Shown here piece by piece: positions 7,766 to 16,268 of a DNA stretch of 64,000 nt (the stretch's first letter is position 1; each line of letters begins with the position of its first letter). Source of the stretch: an uncultured Paracoccaceae bacterium (GTDB lineage: Bacteria; Pseudomonadota; Alphaproteobacteria; Rhodobacterales; Rhodobacteraceae). The notes below the pieces were generated by a model that was not told the origin of the DNA, searched no databases, and worked only from the letters and a program-made list of their open reading frames with translations. The stretch covers positions 62,001-126,000 of the forward strand of contig CANMEQ010000001.1 of NCBI GenBank assembly GCA_947497065.1, in the 5' to 3' direction. The translations under genes were made by a program, and so were the position numbers.

Positions 7766-10662
7766 AAGATTTCATCATCCCGACCCATGATATGGACATG
7801 GGCACGCCAGCGTCCAAATCCACAAAACAGGTGACGCTGACGATCGACGGGTTCGACGTGACGGTGCCCGAAGGCACATCGGTCATGCGGGCCAGTGCCG
7901 AAGCGGGCATTCAGGTGCCGAAATTATGTGCGTCTGACAACCTAGAGGCCTTCGGGTCTTGCCGGTTGTGTGTGGTCGAGATTGAAGGGCGACGCGGCAC
8001 ACCTGCGTCATGCACGACACCAGTGACAGACGGCATGGTTGTCAAAACGCAATCTTCCAAGGTGAAAAAGATCCGCAAAGGTGTGATGGAATTGTACATT
8101 TCCGACCATCCGCTGGATTGTTTGACCTGTGCGGCCAATGGGGATTGCGAGCTGCAGGATATGGCGGGCATGGTCGGTTTGCGTGATGTGCGCTATCAGG
8201 CGCCTGCAGATGGAGCCTTGGCGAACCATTTCGAGGCGCGGTCGAATGCCGGTGCACCTAATCCGCAGTTTATTCCCAAAGACGACAGCAACCCGTATTT
8301 CACCTATGATCCGTCAAAGTGCATTGTGTGCAGCCGCTGTGTGCGCGCCTGTGAAGAGGTGCAGGGCACATTTGCGCTGACCATCGAAGGGTCGGGGTTC
8401 AACAGCCGCGTGTCGGCCGGGGCTGCGGGCGATGATTTTATGTCGTCTGATTGTGTGTCCTGCGGGGCCTGCGTGCAAGCTTGCCCGACGGCAACCTTGC
8501 AAGAGAAATCCGTGATTGAGATGGGCACGCCGGAGCGGTCTGTGATCACCACCTGCGCCTATTGCGGGGTGGGCTGTTCGTTCAAGGCGGAGCTGAACGG
8601 CGATGAACTGGTGCGGATGGTGCCCAACAAACATGGTGAAGCAAATCGTGGCCATTCTTGTGTGAAGGGGCGGTTTGCATGGGGCTACGCCAACCATTCT
8701 GACCGAATATTGAACCCGATGATCCGCGAAAAGGTAACGGACCCGTGGCAGGAGGTGTCTTGGGAGGAGGCGATTTCCTATACGGCGAACAAGCTGCGCG
8801 ATTTGCAGGCCAAACACGGGGTGAAATCCATTGGCGGGATCACGTCCAGCCGCTGCACCAACGAAGAGACCTATTTGGTGCAAAAGCTGATCCGCAGCAC
8901 GTTTGGCAACAATAACACGGATACCTGTGCGCGGGTGTGTCACTCACCGACGGGCTATGGATTGAAAACCGCATTCGGGACGTCCGCTGGCACGCAAAAC
9001 TTTGATTCTGTTGAAGAAACCGATGTCGTGATCATCATTGGTGCGAACCCGACAGATGGGCATCCTGTGTTCGCCAGCCGGTTGAAGAAACGGTTGCGTC
9101 AGGGGGCGAAGCTGATCGTGATTGATCCGCGCCGCACGGACATCGTGAAATCGGCCCATATTGAAGCGCAACATCATTTGCCCTTGTTACCGGGCACGAA
9201 CGTGGCTGTTTTGTCGTCGATTGCCCACGTGATTGTGACCGAAGGATTGATGGACGAAGCGTTCATTCGCACCCGTTGCGATTGGGATGAGTTTACCCAT
9301 TACGCCGAATTCATCAGCGATCCGCGCCATGCGCCTGAGGCCACTTCGCTGTTGACCGGTGTGAACGCCGACGAGTTGCGTGCGGCGGCACGATTGTTTG
9401 CCACAGGGGGCAACGGGTCGATTTATTACGGTTTGGGCGTGACAGAACATTCCCAAGGATCAACCACTGTCATGGCCATTGCGAATTTGGCGATGATGAC
9501 GGGGAACCTAGGCAAGAATGGCGTGGGCGTGAACCCGTTGCGCGGGCAAAACAACGTGCAAGGCGCCTGCGATATGGGGTCGTTCCCCCATGAATTGCCG
9601 GGCTACCGCCATGTGTCAGACGATGCCACACGTGAGGTATTTGAGGCGATTTGGGGCACCAAAGTTGACCCAGAGCCGGGCTTGCGCATTCCGAATATGC
9701 TGGATGCGGCTGTGGATGGGACATTCCGCGGGATCTACATCCAAGGCGAGGATATTTTACAGTCTGATCCTGACACCAAACACGTGAAAGCGGGCTTGGA
9801 GGCGATGGAATGCGTGATTGTTCACGATCTTTTCTTGAATGAAACGGCGAACTACGCCCATGTGTTTTTGCCGGGATCGACCTTTCTAGAAAAGGACGGC
9901 ACGTTTACGAATGCGGAACGCCGTATCAACCGTGTGCGCAAGGTGATGGCGCCCAAGAATGGCTATGCGGATTGGGAAATTACGATGATGTTGGCCAATG
10001 CCATGGGCAGCGGTTGGACTTACACGCACCCCGCTCAAGTGATGGACGAGATTGCCGCGACGACGCCGGGCTTTGCCAATGTGAACTACGAGATGTTGGA
10101 GACACGCGGGTCGGTGCAGTGGCCGTGCAATAATGATAAGCCCGATGGCTCGCCGATCATGCATATCGACGGGTTTGCGCGCGGGAAGGGGCAGTTCATC
10201 ATCACAGAATATGTGGCGACGGATGAGAAGACAGGCCCGCGGTTCCCGCTGTTGCTAACAACGGGGCGGATTTTGTCTCAGTACAACGTGGGTGCGCAGA
10301 CACGGCGGACGGAAAACACCGCCTGGCACGAGGAGGATCTGTTAGAAATCCATCCTCATGATGCCGAGGTGCGCGGCGTTCGTGATGGGCAATATGTGCG
10401 GCTGGCGTCGCGGGCGGGTGAAACGCAGCTGCGGGCCACGATCACCGATCGCGTCAGCCCCGGTGTTGTGTATACCACCTTCCACCACCCGGATACGCAG
10501 GCCAATGTGATCACCACGGATTATTCCGATTGGGCCACGAACTGCCCTGAATATAAGGTGACTGCGGTTCAGGTGGCCTTGTCGAACGGGCCCACAGATT
10601 GGCAGGAAGACTACAACGCGCAGGCGGAACAGTCGCGGCGAATTTTGCCGGCGGCAGAATGA
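7762..10662 (+). CDS. fdsA: NAD-dependent formate dehydrogenase alpha subunit (molybdopterin catalytic)
   Basis: 966 residues. Order of domains: [2Fe-2S] ferredoxin (Cys56, Cys67, Cys70, Cys84), NuoG-type His-Cys [4Fe-4S] (HPLDCLTCAANGDC, 116-129), two [4Fe-4S] ferredoxin motifs (CIVCSRCVRAC and CVSCGACVQAC), a further [4Fe-4S] site CAYCGVGC (265-272), then the molybdopterin-bis-guanine dinucleotide domains. The catalytic motif is VCHSPTGYGL with Cys393-His394, so this is a cysteine rather than selenocysteine enzyme. It oxidises formate to CO2 in the cytoplasm. Its stop overlaps the start of the fdhD-like gene by ATGA. Confidence 0.96.
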   Translation: MKDFIIPTHDMDMGTPASKSTKQVTLTIDGFDVTVPEGTSVMRASAEAGIQVPKLCASDNLEAFGSCRLCVVEIEGRRGTPASCTTPVTDGMVVKTQSSKVKKIRKGVMELYISDHPLDCLTCAANGDCELQDMAGMVGLRDVRYQAPADGALANHFEARSNAGAPNPQFIPKDDSNPYFTYDPSKCIVCSRCVRACEEVQGTFALTIEGSGFNSRVSAGAAGDDFMSSDCVSCGACVQACPTATLQEKSVIEMGTPERSVITTCAYCGVGCSFKAELNGDELVRMVPNKHGEANRGHSCVKGRFAWGYANHSDRILNPMIREKVTDPWQEVSWEEAISYTANKLRDLQAKHGVKSIGGITSSRCTNEETYLVQKLIRSTFGNNNTDTCARVCHSPTGYGLKTAFGTSAGTQNFDSVEETDVVIIIGANPTDGHPVFASRLKKRLRQGAKLIVIDPRRTDIVKSAHIEAQHHLPLLPGTNVAVLSSIAHVIVTEGLMDEAFIRTRCDWDEFTHYAEFISDPRHAPEATSLLTGVNADELRAAARLFATGGNGSIYYGLGVTEHSQGSTTVMAIANLAMMTGNLGKNGVGVNPLRGQNNVQGACDMGSFPHELPGYRHVSDDATREVFEAIWGTKVDPEPGLRIPNMLDAAVDGTFRGIYIQGEDILQSDPDTKHVKAGLEAMECVIVHDLFLNETANYAHVFLPGSTFLEKDGTFTNAERRINRVRKVMAPKNGYADWEITMMLANAMGSGWTYTHPAQVMDEIAATTPGFANVNYEMLETRGSVQWPCNNDKPDGSPIMHIDGFARGKGQFIITEYVATDEKTGPRFPLLLTTGRILSQYNVGAQTRRTENTAWHEEDLLEIHPHDAEVRGVRDGQYVRLASRAGETQLRATITDRVSPGVVYTTFHHPDTQANVITTDYSDWATNCPEYKVTAVQVALSNGPTDWQEDYNAQAEQSRRILPAAE

Positions 10663-11462
10663 CCGAAAGCAAGACAGGCGCAGGCATGGCCACCGCATAT
10701 GTGGTGCGCAAGGGCAGGGGTGAAACGGTTAGTCGTGCGCTGCCTGAAGAAGTGCCCGTCGCGCTTGTCTACAACGGTACGACGCAGGCCGTTATGATGG
10801 CGACGCCTTGCGATTTGGTTGATTTTGGTGCGGGATTTACTCGCACGGAGGGACTGGGCACCGTCGAGAGTGTTGAGATTGTGCCCCATGCGAACGGGAT
10901 CGAAGTTCAGATGTGGCTGCCCGAGGAACTGGCGGAGGCTTTGGCAGAGCGCAGACGCGCCATGGCTGGGCCTGTGGGCTGTGGTTTGTGCGGCATTGAC
11001 AGTTTGGATCAAGCGGTGCGCCACGTGCCTAAAGTGACGGCGCAGGTCGGGTTCACGGCGATGCAGATCGCAGAGGCGATGGCGGCAATGCGTGGGGCGC
11101 AGCGCTTGCACGATCAGACGCGGGCGGTCCACGGGGCTGGTTTTTTCGAACCAGGCCGCGGGCTGCAGTGCATGCGCGAAGATGTGGGGCGGCACAATGC
11201 GCTGGATAAGCTGGTTGGAGCTGTGCCGGACTGCGCTAAAGGGGCCATCGTTTTGACGTCGCGCGTGTCTGTAGAGATGGTGCAGAAAGCGGCGTTTGCA
11301 GGGGCGGGGGTGATCCTCGCGGTGTCTGCGCCCACAACTTTGGCGGTTGATACTGCGCAGGCTGCGGGCATCACTTTGGTGGCGTTGGCACGCGATGACA
11401 CGTTCGAAATTTACAGCCACCCCCACCGTATTCAGACAGAGGAGGCCCATGATGTCGCCTGA
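10659..11462 (+). CDS. fdsC: FdhD-family sulfurtransferase for formate dehydrogenase maturation
   Basis: 267 residues from ATG 10659, which overlaps the fdsA stop as ATGA; an in-frame extension to 10599 lies entirely inside fdsA and is rejected. The CGLCG motif (GPVGCGLCGIDSL, about residues 106-118) holds the two cysteines of FdhD/FdsC, which binds and sulfurates the Mo-bis-MGD cofactor before insertion into FdsA. REDVGRHNALDKL is a second hallmark of the family. Named fdsC by its place in the operon; fdhD is an equivalent name. Essential for activity of the complex in known systems. Confidence 0.93.
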   Translation: MTESKTGAGMATAYVVRKGRGETVSRALPEEVPVALVYNGTTQAVMMATPCDLVDFGAGFTRTEGLGTVESVEIVPHANGIEVQMWLPEELAEALAERRRAMAGPVGCGLCGIDSLDQAVRHVPKVTAQVGFTAMQIAEAMAAMRGAQRLHDQTRAVHGAGFFEPGRGLQCMREDVGRHNALDKLVGAVPDCAKGAIVLTSRVSVEMVQKAAFAGAGVILAVSAPTTLAVDTAQAAGITLVALARDDTFEIYSHPHRIQTEEAHDVA

Positions 11463-11670
11463 TAAAATGGTCCGCATGGTCAATCAGATCGCCACATTTT
11501 TCGACAGCCAGCCTATGGCAGATAAGCCGAGCGCGGTGGCGGCGCATTTGATCGAATTTTGGGAGCCGCGCATGTTGGAGAAGCTGAGCGATCATCTTGC
11601 CGCAGGCGGTGAAGGCTTGAGCGATTTGGCCCATGACGCTGCAAAACAGGCCACAACTCAAACGGCCTGA
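11452..11670 (+). CDS. fdsD: Formate dehydrogenase delta subunit
   Basis: 72 residues beginning MSPDKMVRMVNQIATFF, the standard opening of the FdsD family (NAD-dependent formate dehydrogenase delta subunit), followed by AAHLIEFWEPRM. Two ATG codons are adjacent (11449 and 11452); the second is chosen because it lies six bases after GGAGG at 11441-11445, while the first would leave three. It overlaps the end of the fdhD-like gene by 11 bp and ends the operon. A short inverted repeat ACGGCC/GGCCGT spans its stop codon. FdsD is needed for active enzyme in other species, with a role not fully settled. Confidence 0.9.
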   Translation: MSPDKMVRMVNQIATFFDSQPMADKPSAVAAHLIEFWEPRMLEKLSDHLAAGGEGLSDLAHDAAKQATTQTA

Positions 11671-11761
11671 GGGCCGTGCGCCGCAAAAAGGTCAGGGTTT
11701 CCCCGCTTGTTTGCCATACGCCGAAACCATAGGGTTTTGAGGGGCTATTGGCAGGCGGGGT

Positions 11762-12718
11762 ATGATTGCATCCATCATCAAATCATTGGGACGGGACTAT
11801 TTAAACCTGCGCCTGCGCACGGCTGGGGGCCGCGAGGTGCGTATTCTGGAGCGTCCCGGTCGCTGGATGTCTGACGCGGATCTAGCGGATTTGACCGAGG
11901 ATCTTCGCGCAATTGCGACCAAAGCGCTGCCCGATGGGCCGTTAACCTATGGGGTGTTCTCGGGGGATCGTGATCTTTTGCGCGACATGATTATCACCGT
12001 GGTGAGCACTGGTGATGGCGCGCCTATCGCGTTCAATGCATTGGCGGTCATGACGGTGGATATGCAGCCCGAACCGGTGGACGTGTTGCATTTGGGTTTG
12101 GTGATGGTGGACCCCGATCAGCGCTCTGGTGGGTTGTCATGGGTGTTGTACGGGCTGACGTGTTTTTTGATGTTCACGCGCAACCAATGTCGGCCCCTTT
12201 GGATATCAAGTGTGACACAGGTGCCTGCGGTTGTTGGCATGGTTTCGGAGATGTTTTCGGATCTTTGGCCGCGTCCGGATGCGCCGCGGCGCACCTTGAA
12301 CCATGTGTTGTTGGCCCGCCGTATCATGGCCCACCACCGCCACGTGTTTGGGGTTGGGGGCGACGCTGGATTTGACGAGGATCGTTTCGTAATCACCAAT
12401 GCCTACACCGGCGGGTCCGATGCATTGAAAAAAGCTGCGGATGACGCTCAGCAGCATCGGGATGCGGTCTTTAACGACTTCTGCGCGGAAGAGCTGGACT
12501 ACGACCGAGGTGACGACTTTTTGCAATTGGGCCGCATGGATATGCCTGCTTTGCGCAGGTATCTCACCCGCGAGGTGCCACGCAATGCGCTGTTGTCTGT
12601 GTTGCTGGCGGGGGGATTTGATTTCGTGCGCCGATTGCTGTTGCCGCTGATCTATTGGTCCGACAGTGGCCGCAGCTATGGCGTATTGCGCCCCACGCAC
12701 GAGGCCGTTGATGGATGA
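11762..12718 (+). CDS. Unknown protein with GNAT-like acyltransferase motif
   Basis: 318 residues. A stretch near residues 115-130, HLGLVMVDPDQRSGGLSW, resembles the acyl-CoA binding motif A of GNAT acetyltransferases (V-x-P-x-x-x-G-x-G), with a hydrophobic strand before it; the rest is not recognised. No signal peptide is seen at the N-terminus and a hydrophobic stretch occurs near residues 277-293. It is the first gene of three that overlap tightly: its stop overlaps the start of the membrane protein gene by 8 bp. The association with a membrane protein and an Acg-like nitroreductase is noted as a finding. Function unknown. Confidence 0.65.
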   Translation: MIASIIKSLGRDYLNLRLRTAGGREVRILERPGRWMSDADLADLTEDLRAIATKALPDGPLTYGVFSGDRDLLRDMIITVVSTGDGAPIAFNALAVMTVDMQPEPVDVLHLGLVMVDPDQRSGGLSWVLYGLTCFLMFTRNQCRPLWISSVTQVPAVVGMVSEMFSDLWPRPDAPRRTLNHVLLARRIMAHHRHVFGVGGDAGFDEDRFVITNAYTGGSDALKKAADDAQQHRDAVFNDFCAEELDYDRGDDFLQLGRMDMPALRRYLTREVPRNALLSVLLAGGFDFVRRLLLPLIYWSDSGRSYGVLRPTHEAVDG

Positions 12719-13937
12719 GCCGGAAGATATGACTGCTGGCGGATTAGGCTTGGCCGTATCGGACACGGGCAATCTGGTTTTGTCCCTCGCGGCGCTGGCT
12801 GGTTTGATGATTTTGCAAGGTGTGATCATGGCGCGCGACCGCTCGGCGCCGTTGAATCGCCGATTTTTGTTTGGGCTGCGGGTGCTGATGATGTTGTTCG
12901 CGGGCCGCGCGCTGTTCGTGGTGACAGACCTGCAGGTATTTCGGTTTTTTATCCTCTTGGCGGCGGCCTGTGTGCCGGTGTCGGTGGTGATTTTGGCAGA
13001 GGGAATGCTGCGCCGGCATGCGCCCGCTTGGGTGAAGATTTGGATCGCCGGGGGGACGACCGTTTTTGCAGTGTCAGCGCTGTGGTGGTCCTCAAGCATT
13101 GATCCTGCGCGATTGATCGGGCTTTTGCTGTTTCAAATCAGTGGCTTCGCGATTGGGGGCTACTTGGTTTTAACGCGGGATCGCGCAAGCCTCAGTGCTG
13201 CTGAAAACAAAGCTGTCGAACGCATGGCCTTGTCTTTGGTTGTGCTGATGCCTTTGGCCGCGGCTGATTTTTTGATGACCTATTTAGGGCTGCCTGTTCA
13301 AATCTCACCCTTGGGAGTTTTGTTTTTGTGTTGGTTGGCCGTGTCTTTGGCGCGCGCACAGGTGCAGCACCGCGCGCCGCTGCTATCGTTTGGAGCCAGT
13401 GTTGCCGTTGCCGCGATCGCGGGAGGTGTTGTCGCGCGGATGGCAGGGCTGGGGCGCGACGGCACCATTTTGACGCTGGTGCTGGTTTTGGCAGCGGTTT
13501 TGGTGGCGGTTTTGAGTGTTGAGGCGCAAAGCGTGCGGGCGGAGGAGCGGTCCCACAGTCTTTTGCGGCACATGGCCGAGGATCGGTCGCGCGATGCGTT
13601 AGGGTTCTTGCGCGGCTTGCAGGCGCATCCGATGGTGGAAGGAGCTGTGATCATCGAGGCGCCGCAATTGGCGGAGATGGATGACGGCGTATTGCAGCAT
13701 ATCTTCCGTGTGCGCCCTGTTTTGCGACGGGCCGATCCGCCGTTTACGGATGGGCCGGAGGGAGATCATATCTCGCATTTGTTCGCGCGGTATGACGCCA
13801 GTCATATCTTGCTGGTGCGTCAGGCGCCCTTGGCTTTGGTGGCGCTGTCGATGCCTGCGATGAGCGCCTCGCCCCGTGCGGAGTTGGAATTGGCGGCGGT
13901 GCAACGCATGGCCAGTTTGATGAAGGTAGGTTCATGA
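12711..13937 (+). CDS. Multi-pass membrane protein of unknown function with cytoplasmic C-terminal domain
   Basis: 408 residues from ATG 12711 (MDEPEDM). About nine hydrophobic helices can be counted between residues 15 and 275, followed by a charged region of about 125 residues (starting VRAEERSHSLLRHMAEDRSR) that should lie in the cytoplasm. The layout resembles sensors with a membrane input module, but I see no kinase, cyclase or chemotaxis motif. An extended start at 12666 lies within the upstream gene and is rejected. Its last codons overlap the start of the nitroreductase-like gene by ATGA. Function not assigned. Confidence 0.65.
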   Translation: MDEPEDMTAGGLGLAVSDTGNLVLSLAALAGLMILQGVIMARDRSAPLNRRFLFGLRVLMMLFAGRALFVVTDLQVFRFFILLAAACVPVSVVILAEGMLRRHAPAWVKIWIAGGTTVFAVSALWWSSSIDPARLIGLLLFQISGFAIGGYLVLTRDRASLSAAENKAVERMALSLVVLMPLAAADFLMTYLGLPVQISPLGVLFLCWLAVSLARAQVQHRAPLLSFGASVAVAAIAGGVVARMAGLGRDGTILTLVLVLAAVLVAVLSVEAQSVRAEERSHSLLRHMAEDRSRDALGFLRGLQAHPMVEGAVIIEAPQLAEMDDGVLQHIFRVRPVLRRADPPFTDGPEGDHISHLFARYDASHILLVRQAPLALVALSMPAMSASPRAELELAAVQRMASLMKVGS

Positions 13938-14902
13938 TAGACGATACCGTTTTTGAAACATGTGTCGCGCGGGCTGCTTTGGCACCGACCGTGCACAACA
14001 CGCAGCCTGCCCGCTGGGTGCGCGATGGTGCGGTTCTCTCGTTGTTTTGTGACACGAACGTGGGGCTGCCGGTGGCGGACCCCACTGGGTTTCAGGCGGG
14101 GCTGTCCTGTGGGGCAGTTTTGGAGGCTATGGTTCTGGCGCTTTCGGCAGAAGATATTGGTGTGGTGGTCAGCTATACCGGCCTGCCAACACAGGCGGGC
14201 CAAGGTTTGGTCGCAGTGGCGCATCTTACCTTGGCAGAGGGATCGGTTGATGTACTTCACGAACAATTGGAAAACAGGTTTACGTGGCGCGGCGCGTTTG
14301 AGAATACGCCGCCTGCATTGTTTGGTTGGACCCGTCCCGATGCGCGATTGGTGACGGACCGCACCAGCAAAGAGTGGTTGGCGGAGCAAAACGATTGGGC
14401 AAGCCATCAGATTATGCAGCATGGCGCGTTCCGGCAGGAGCTTTTGTCTTGGATGCGGTTGCAGGCCACGCATCCACGGGCTGGGCTTGATGGGATGGAC
14501 CGGTTGGCATTGATGATGACCCCCAGGCAGGCCCGGGTCGTGCCCTTTGTTTTCGGGGCTTTCTGGCGTGTGCTGTCGTTGTTCGGGAGGACGAAGGGGC
14601 TTGTTGCGGAGGCTGGATTTACATCACAAACGCCGGTTATTGCGTTGTTTCACAGAGATATTCACGAAAACCCAGTTGTGTCTGGTCGCGCGTATCTGCG
14701 GATGTGTCTGGAGGCTGCATCTCTCGGGTTTGCAGGCTGGCCAATGGCCGCACTGACGGATCATCCGGCGGCGAATGATGCGCTGCGGGATCGGTTTGGG
14801 ATCGCGTCTGATCGGCGGTTGATCCAAGCCATTCGGTTTGGAACGCCGGTGGGGATTGCCCCGCCACGGGCCAGACGGCCCATGGCAGAGATTTTGCGTT
14901 AG
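13934..14902 (+). CDS. Acg-like nitroreductase family protein
   Basis: 322 residues. The opening AALAPTVHNTQPARWVRDG matches the FMN-binding start of nitroreductase-fold proteins of the Acg type (A-P-S-x-H-N-x-Q-P-W). A distant Gly-rich C-terminal segment (AASLGFAGWPMAAL) fits the second FMN contact, where these proteins carry G-x-G/A-W. No typical active-site residues for a defined substrate can be named. It is the third gene of the overlapping trio starting at 11762 and converges with the flavin reductase gene, the two stops overlapping by 4 bp. Role unknown; flavin binding is likely. Confidence 0.7.
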   Translation: MIDDTVFETCVARAALAPTVHNTQPARWVRDGAVLSLFCDTNVGLPVADPTGFQAGLSCGAVLEAMVLALSAEDIGVVVSYTGLPTQAGQGLVAVAHLTLAEGSVDVLHEQLENRFTWRGAFENTPPALFGWTRPDARLVTDRTSKEWLAEQNDWASHQIMQHGAFRQELLSWMRLQATHPRAGLDGMDRLALMMTPRQARVVPFVFGAFWRVLSLFGRTKGLVAEAGFTSQTPVIALFHRDIHENPVVSGRAYLRMCLEAASLGFAGWPMAALTDHPAANDALRDRFGIASDRRLIQAIRFGTPVGIAPPRARRPMAEILR

Positions 14903-15384
14903 CCCTTTAAGGAAACGAAGCGGCCACCTTGGAACAGCAACGGTAGCCCGTCGCGGGCGCTGGCGCGGTGGACGCGGCCGACGATGATCGTGTGATCGCC
15001 TGCATCGTGTTCGACGTCGAGGCTGCATTCGAAGCGCGCCAGACAGCCTTTCAACAGGGGAACATCGTTTGCACCGGTTTCCCAATCCAAACCGTCGAAT
15101 GCCGATTTGTCTTTGGTGAACCCGTTGCAGATGTCTTGTTGATGGGCGTCCAGAACATGGATCGCGAAGTGCGGCGCGCCGGAATAATAGCTGAACCGCT
15201 TTGACGATTTTGCAGGGGACCAGAGCACCAAAGGCGGATCTAGTGAAACCGATGCGAAACTGTTTGCGGTGATGCCGATGGGGCCGTCTGCGGACGGGAC
15301 TGTGACAATGGTCACACCCGTCGCGTAGGCCCCCAAAGCCGTACGAAACGCTCTGGGATCATCGAGAGGATCGAAACCAAACAC
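14899..15384 (-). CDS. Flavin reductase (SmoA-like), partner of the flavin monooxygenase
   Basis: 161 residues of the flavin reductase family (HpaC/FRP-like), with the fold marks RTALGAYATGVTIVTV, GITANSFASVSLDPPLVLWS and HAIHVL near the middle. It supplies reduced FMN to a two-component monooxygenase. The start is a GTG that overlaps the stop of the aldo/keto reductase gene (TAGTG). Gene order flavin reductase, aldo/keto reductase, luciferase-like monooxygenase is the same as smoA-smoB-smoC in the sulfoquinovose monooxygenase pathway of Agrobacterium. Substrate of the partner enzyme is inferred from order, not proven. Confidence 0.85.
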   Translation of the reverse strand: MFGFDPLDDPRAFRTALGAYATGVTIVTVPSADGPIGITANSFASVSLDPPLVLWSPAKSSKRFSYYSGAPHFAIHVLDAHQQDICNGFTKDKSAFDGLDWETGANDVPLLKGCLARFECSLDVEHDAGDHTIIVGRVHRASARDGLPLLFQGGRFVSLKG

Positions 15385-16268
15385 TATGGTACCTCGTGGC
15401 CGAGCGCGGCTTCATAGAGTTTGAACCACGTTGGACGATCCATTTTCACTTTAAGGGCGTCTGAGAAGCCTTTGATCCGGTTTATGTTGTTGGTTCCCAT
15501 GACTGGCATTACATTCGCGGGGTGCGCCAAGATCCATGCGACAGCTACGGCTGCGCGGTCCACGCTGTTTGCGTTTGCAACCTCGTCCATCACGGCGGTG
15601 AGTGGTGTGGATTCCGTCATGAGGGCACCACCGCCCAAGGGGGACCATGCCATCGGCGCGATGCCACGTTCTTGCAGATAAGCCATGTCGCCATTTGTCA
15701 GGGCTTCGTTGGCGGTCAGCGATAGCTCAATCTGGTTGGTGACCAGTTTCGCCTCGGTCGCGGATTGCAGGAGGTTCCAATCGTGCAGTTTGAAGTTGGA
15801 CACGCCAACGCTGCGCACCTTGCCAGACGCGATCACTTCGTCGAGTGCTGCACCTGTTTCGTGATGGTCCATCAGCGGGTCGGGGCGGTGGACGAGCAGC
15901 AGATCGATTTTGTCGATGCCCATGAGGCGCAGCGAATGGTCGACAGAGGCCAAGATGTGTTCGCGTGAGGTGTCGTAGTACTTGCCACCCACATCTGCGT
16001 AACGACCTTCGGGGATCAGAATGTCGCATTTTGTGACAACTTCGATCTGGTCTTTGATCGTGGGGGTCAAAGCTGCGCCCATGATTTCTTCCGCCATGTA
16101 GCCGCCGTAAATATCGGCCTGGTCCATGGTGGTGATGCCCTGTTCGAGGCAGGCTTCGATCTTGGCTTGGACGTGAGCGGGGGACGTGTCTTCGACATCG
16201 CCGAGCCGCCACATGCCGTAGACAATACGGCTGAAAGAAAGGTCGGAAGTAAGGTTATTGCGTTCCAT
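15384..16268 (-). CDS. Aldo/keto reductase (SmoB-like)
   Basis: 294 residues, AKR (beta/alpha)8 barrel. The catalytic tetrad is visible: Asp49 and Tyr54 in MDQADIYGGY, Lys80 in VVTKCDI and His127 in LLVHRPDP. NADPH-binding residues are expected near VMPVMGTNN. It overlaps the monooxygenase stop by one base (TAATG) and the flavin reductase start by one base. In the sulfo-SMO pathway SmoB reduces 6-oxo-glucose, the product of desulfonation, to glucose with NADPH; the same gene order makes this the leading hypothesis. It is otherwise a YdhF-like AKR whose substrate cannot be read from the sequence. Confidence 0.86.
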   Translation of the reverse strand: MERNNLTSDLSFSRIVYGMWRLGDVEDTSPAHVQAKIEACLEQGITTMDQADIYGGYMAEEIMGAALTPTIKDQIEVVTKCDILIPEGRYADVGGKYYDTSREHILASVDHSLRLMGIDKIDLLLVHRPDPLMDHHETGAALDEVIASGKVRSVGVSNFKLHDWNLLQSATEAKLVTNQIELSLTANEALTNGDMAYLQERGIAPMAWSPLGGGALMTESTPLTAVMDEVANANSVDRAAVAVAWILAHPANVMPVMGTNNINRIKGFSDALKVKMDRPTWFKLYEAALGHEVP

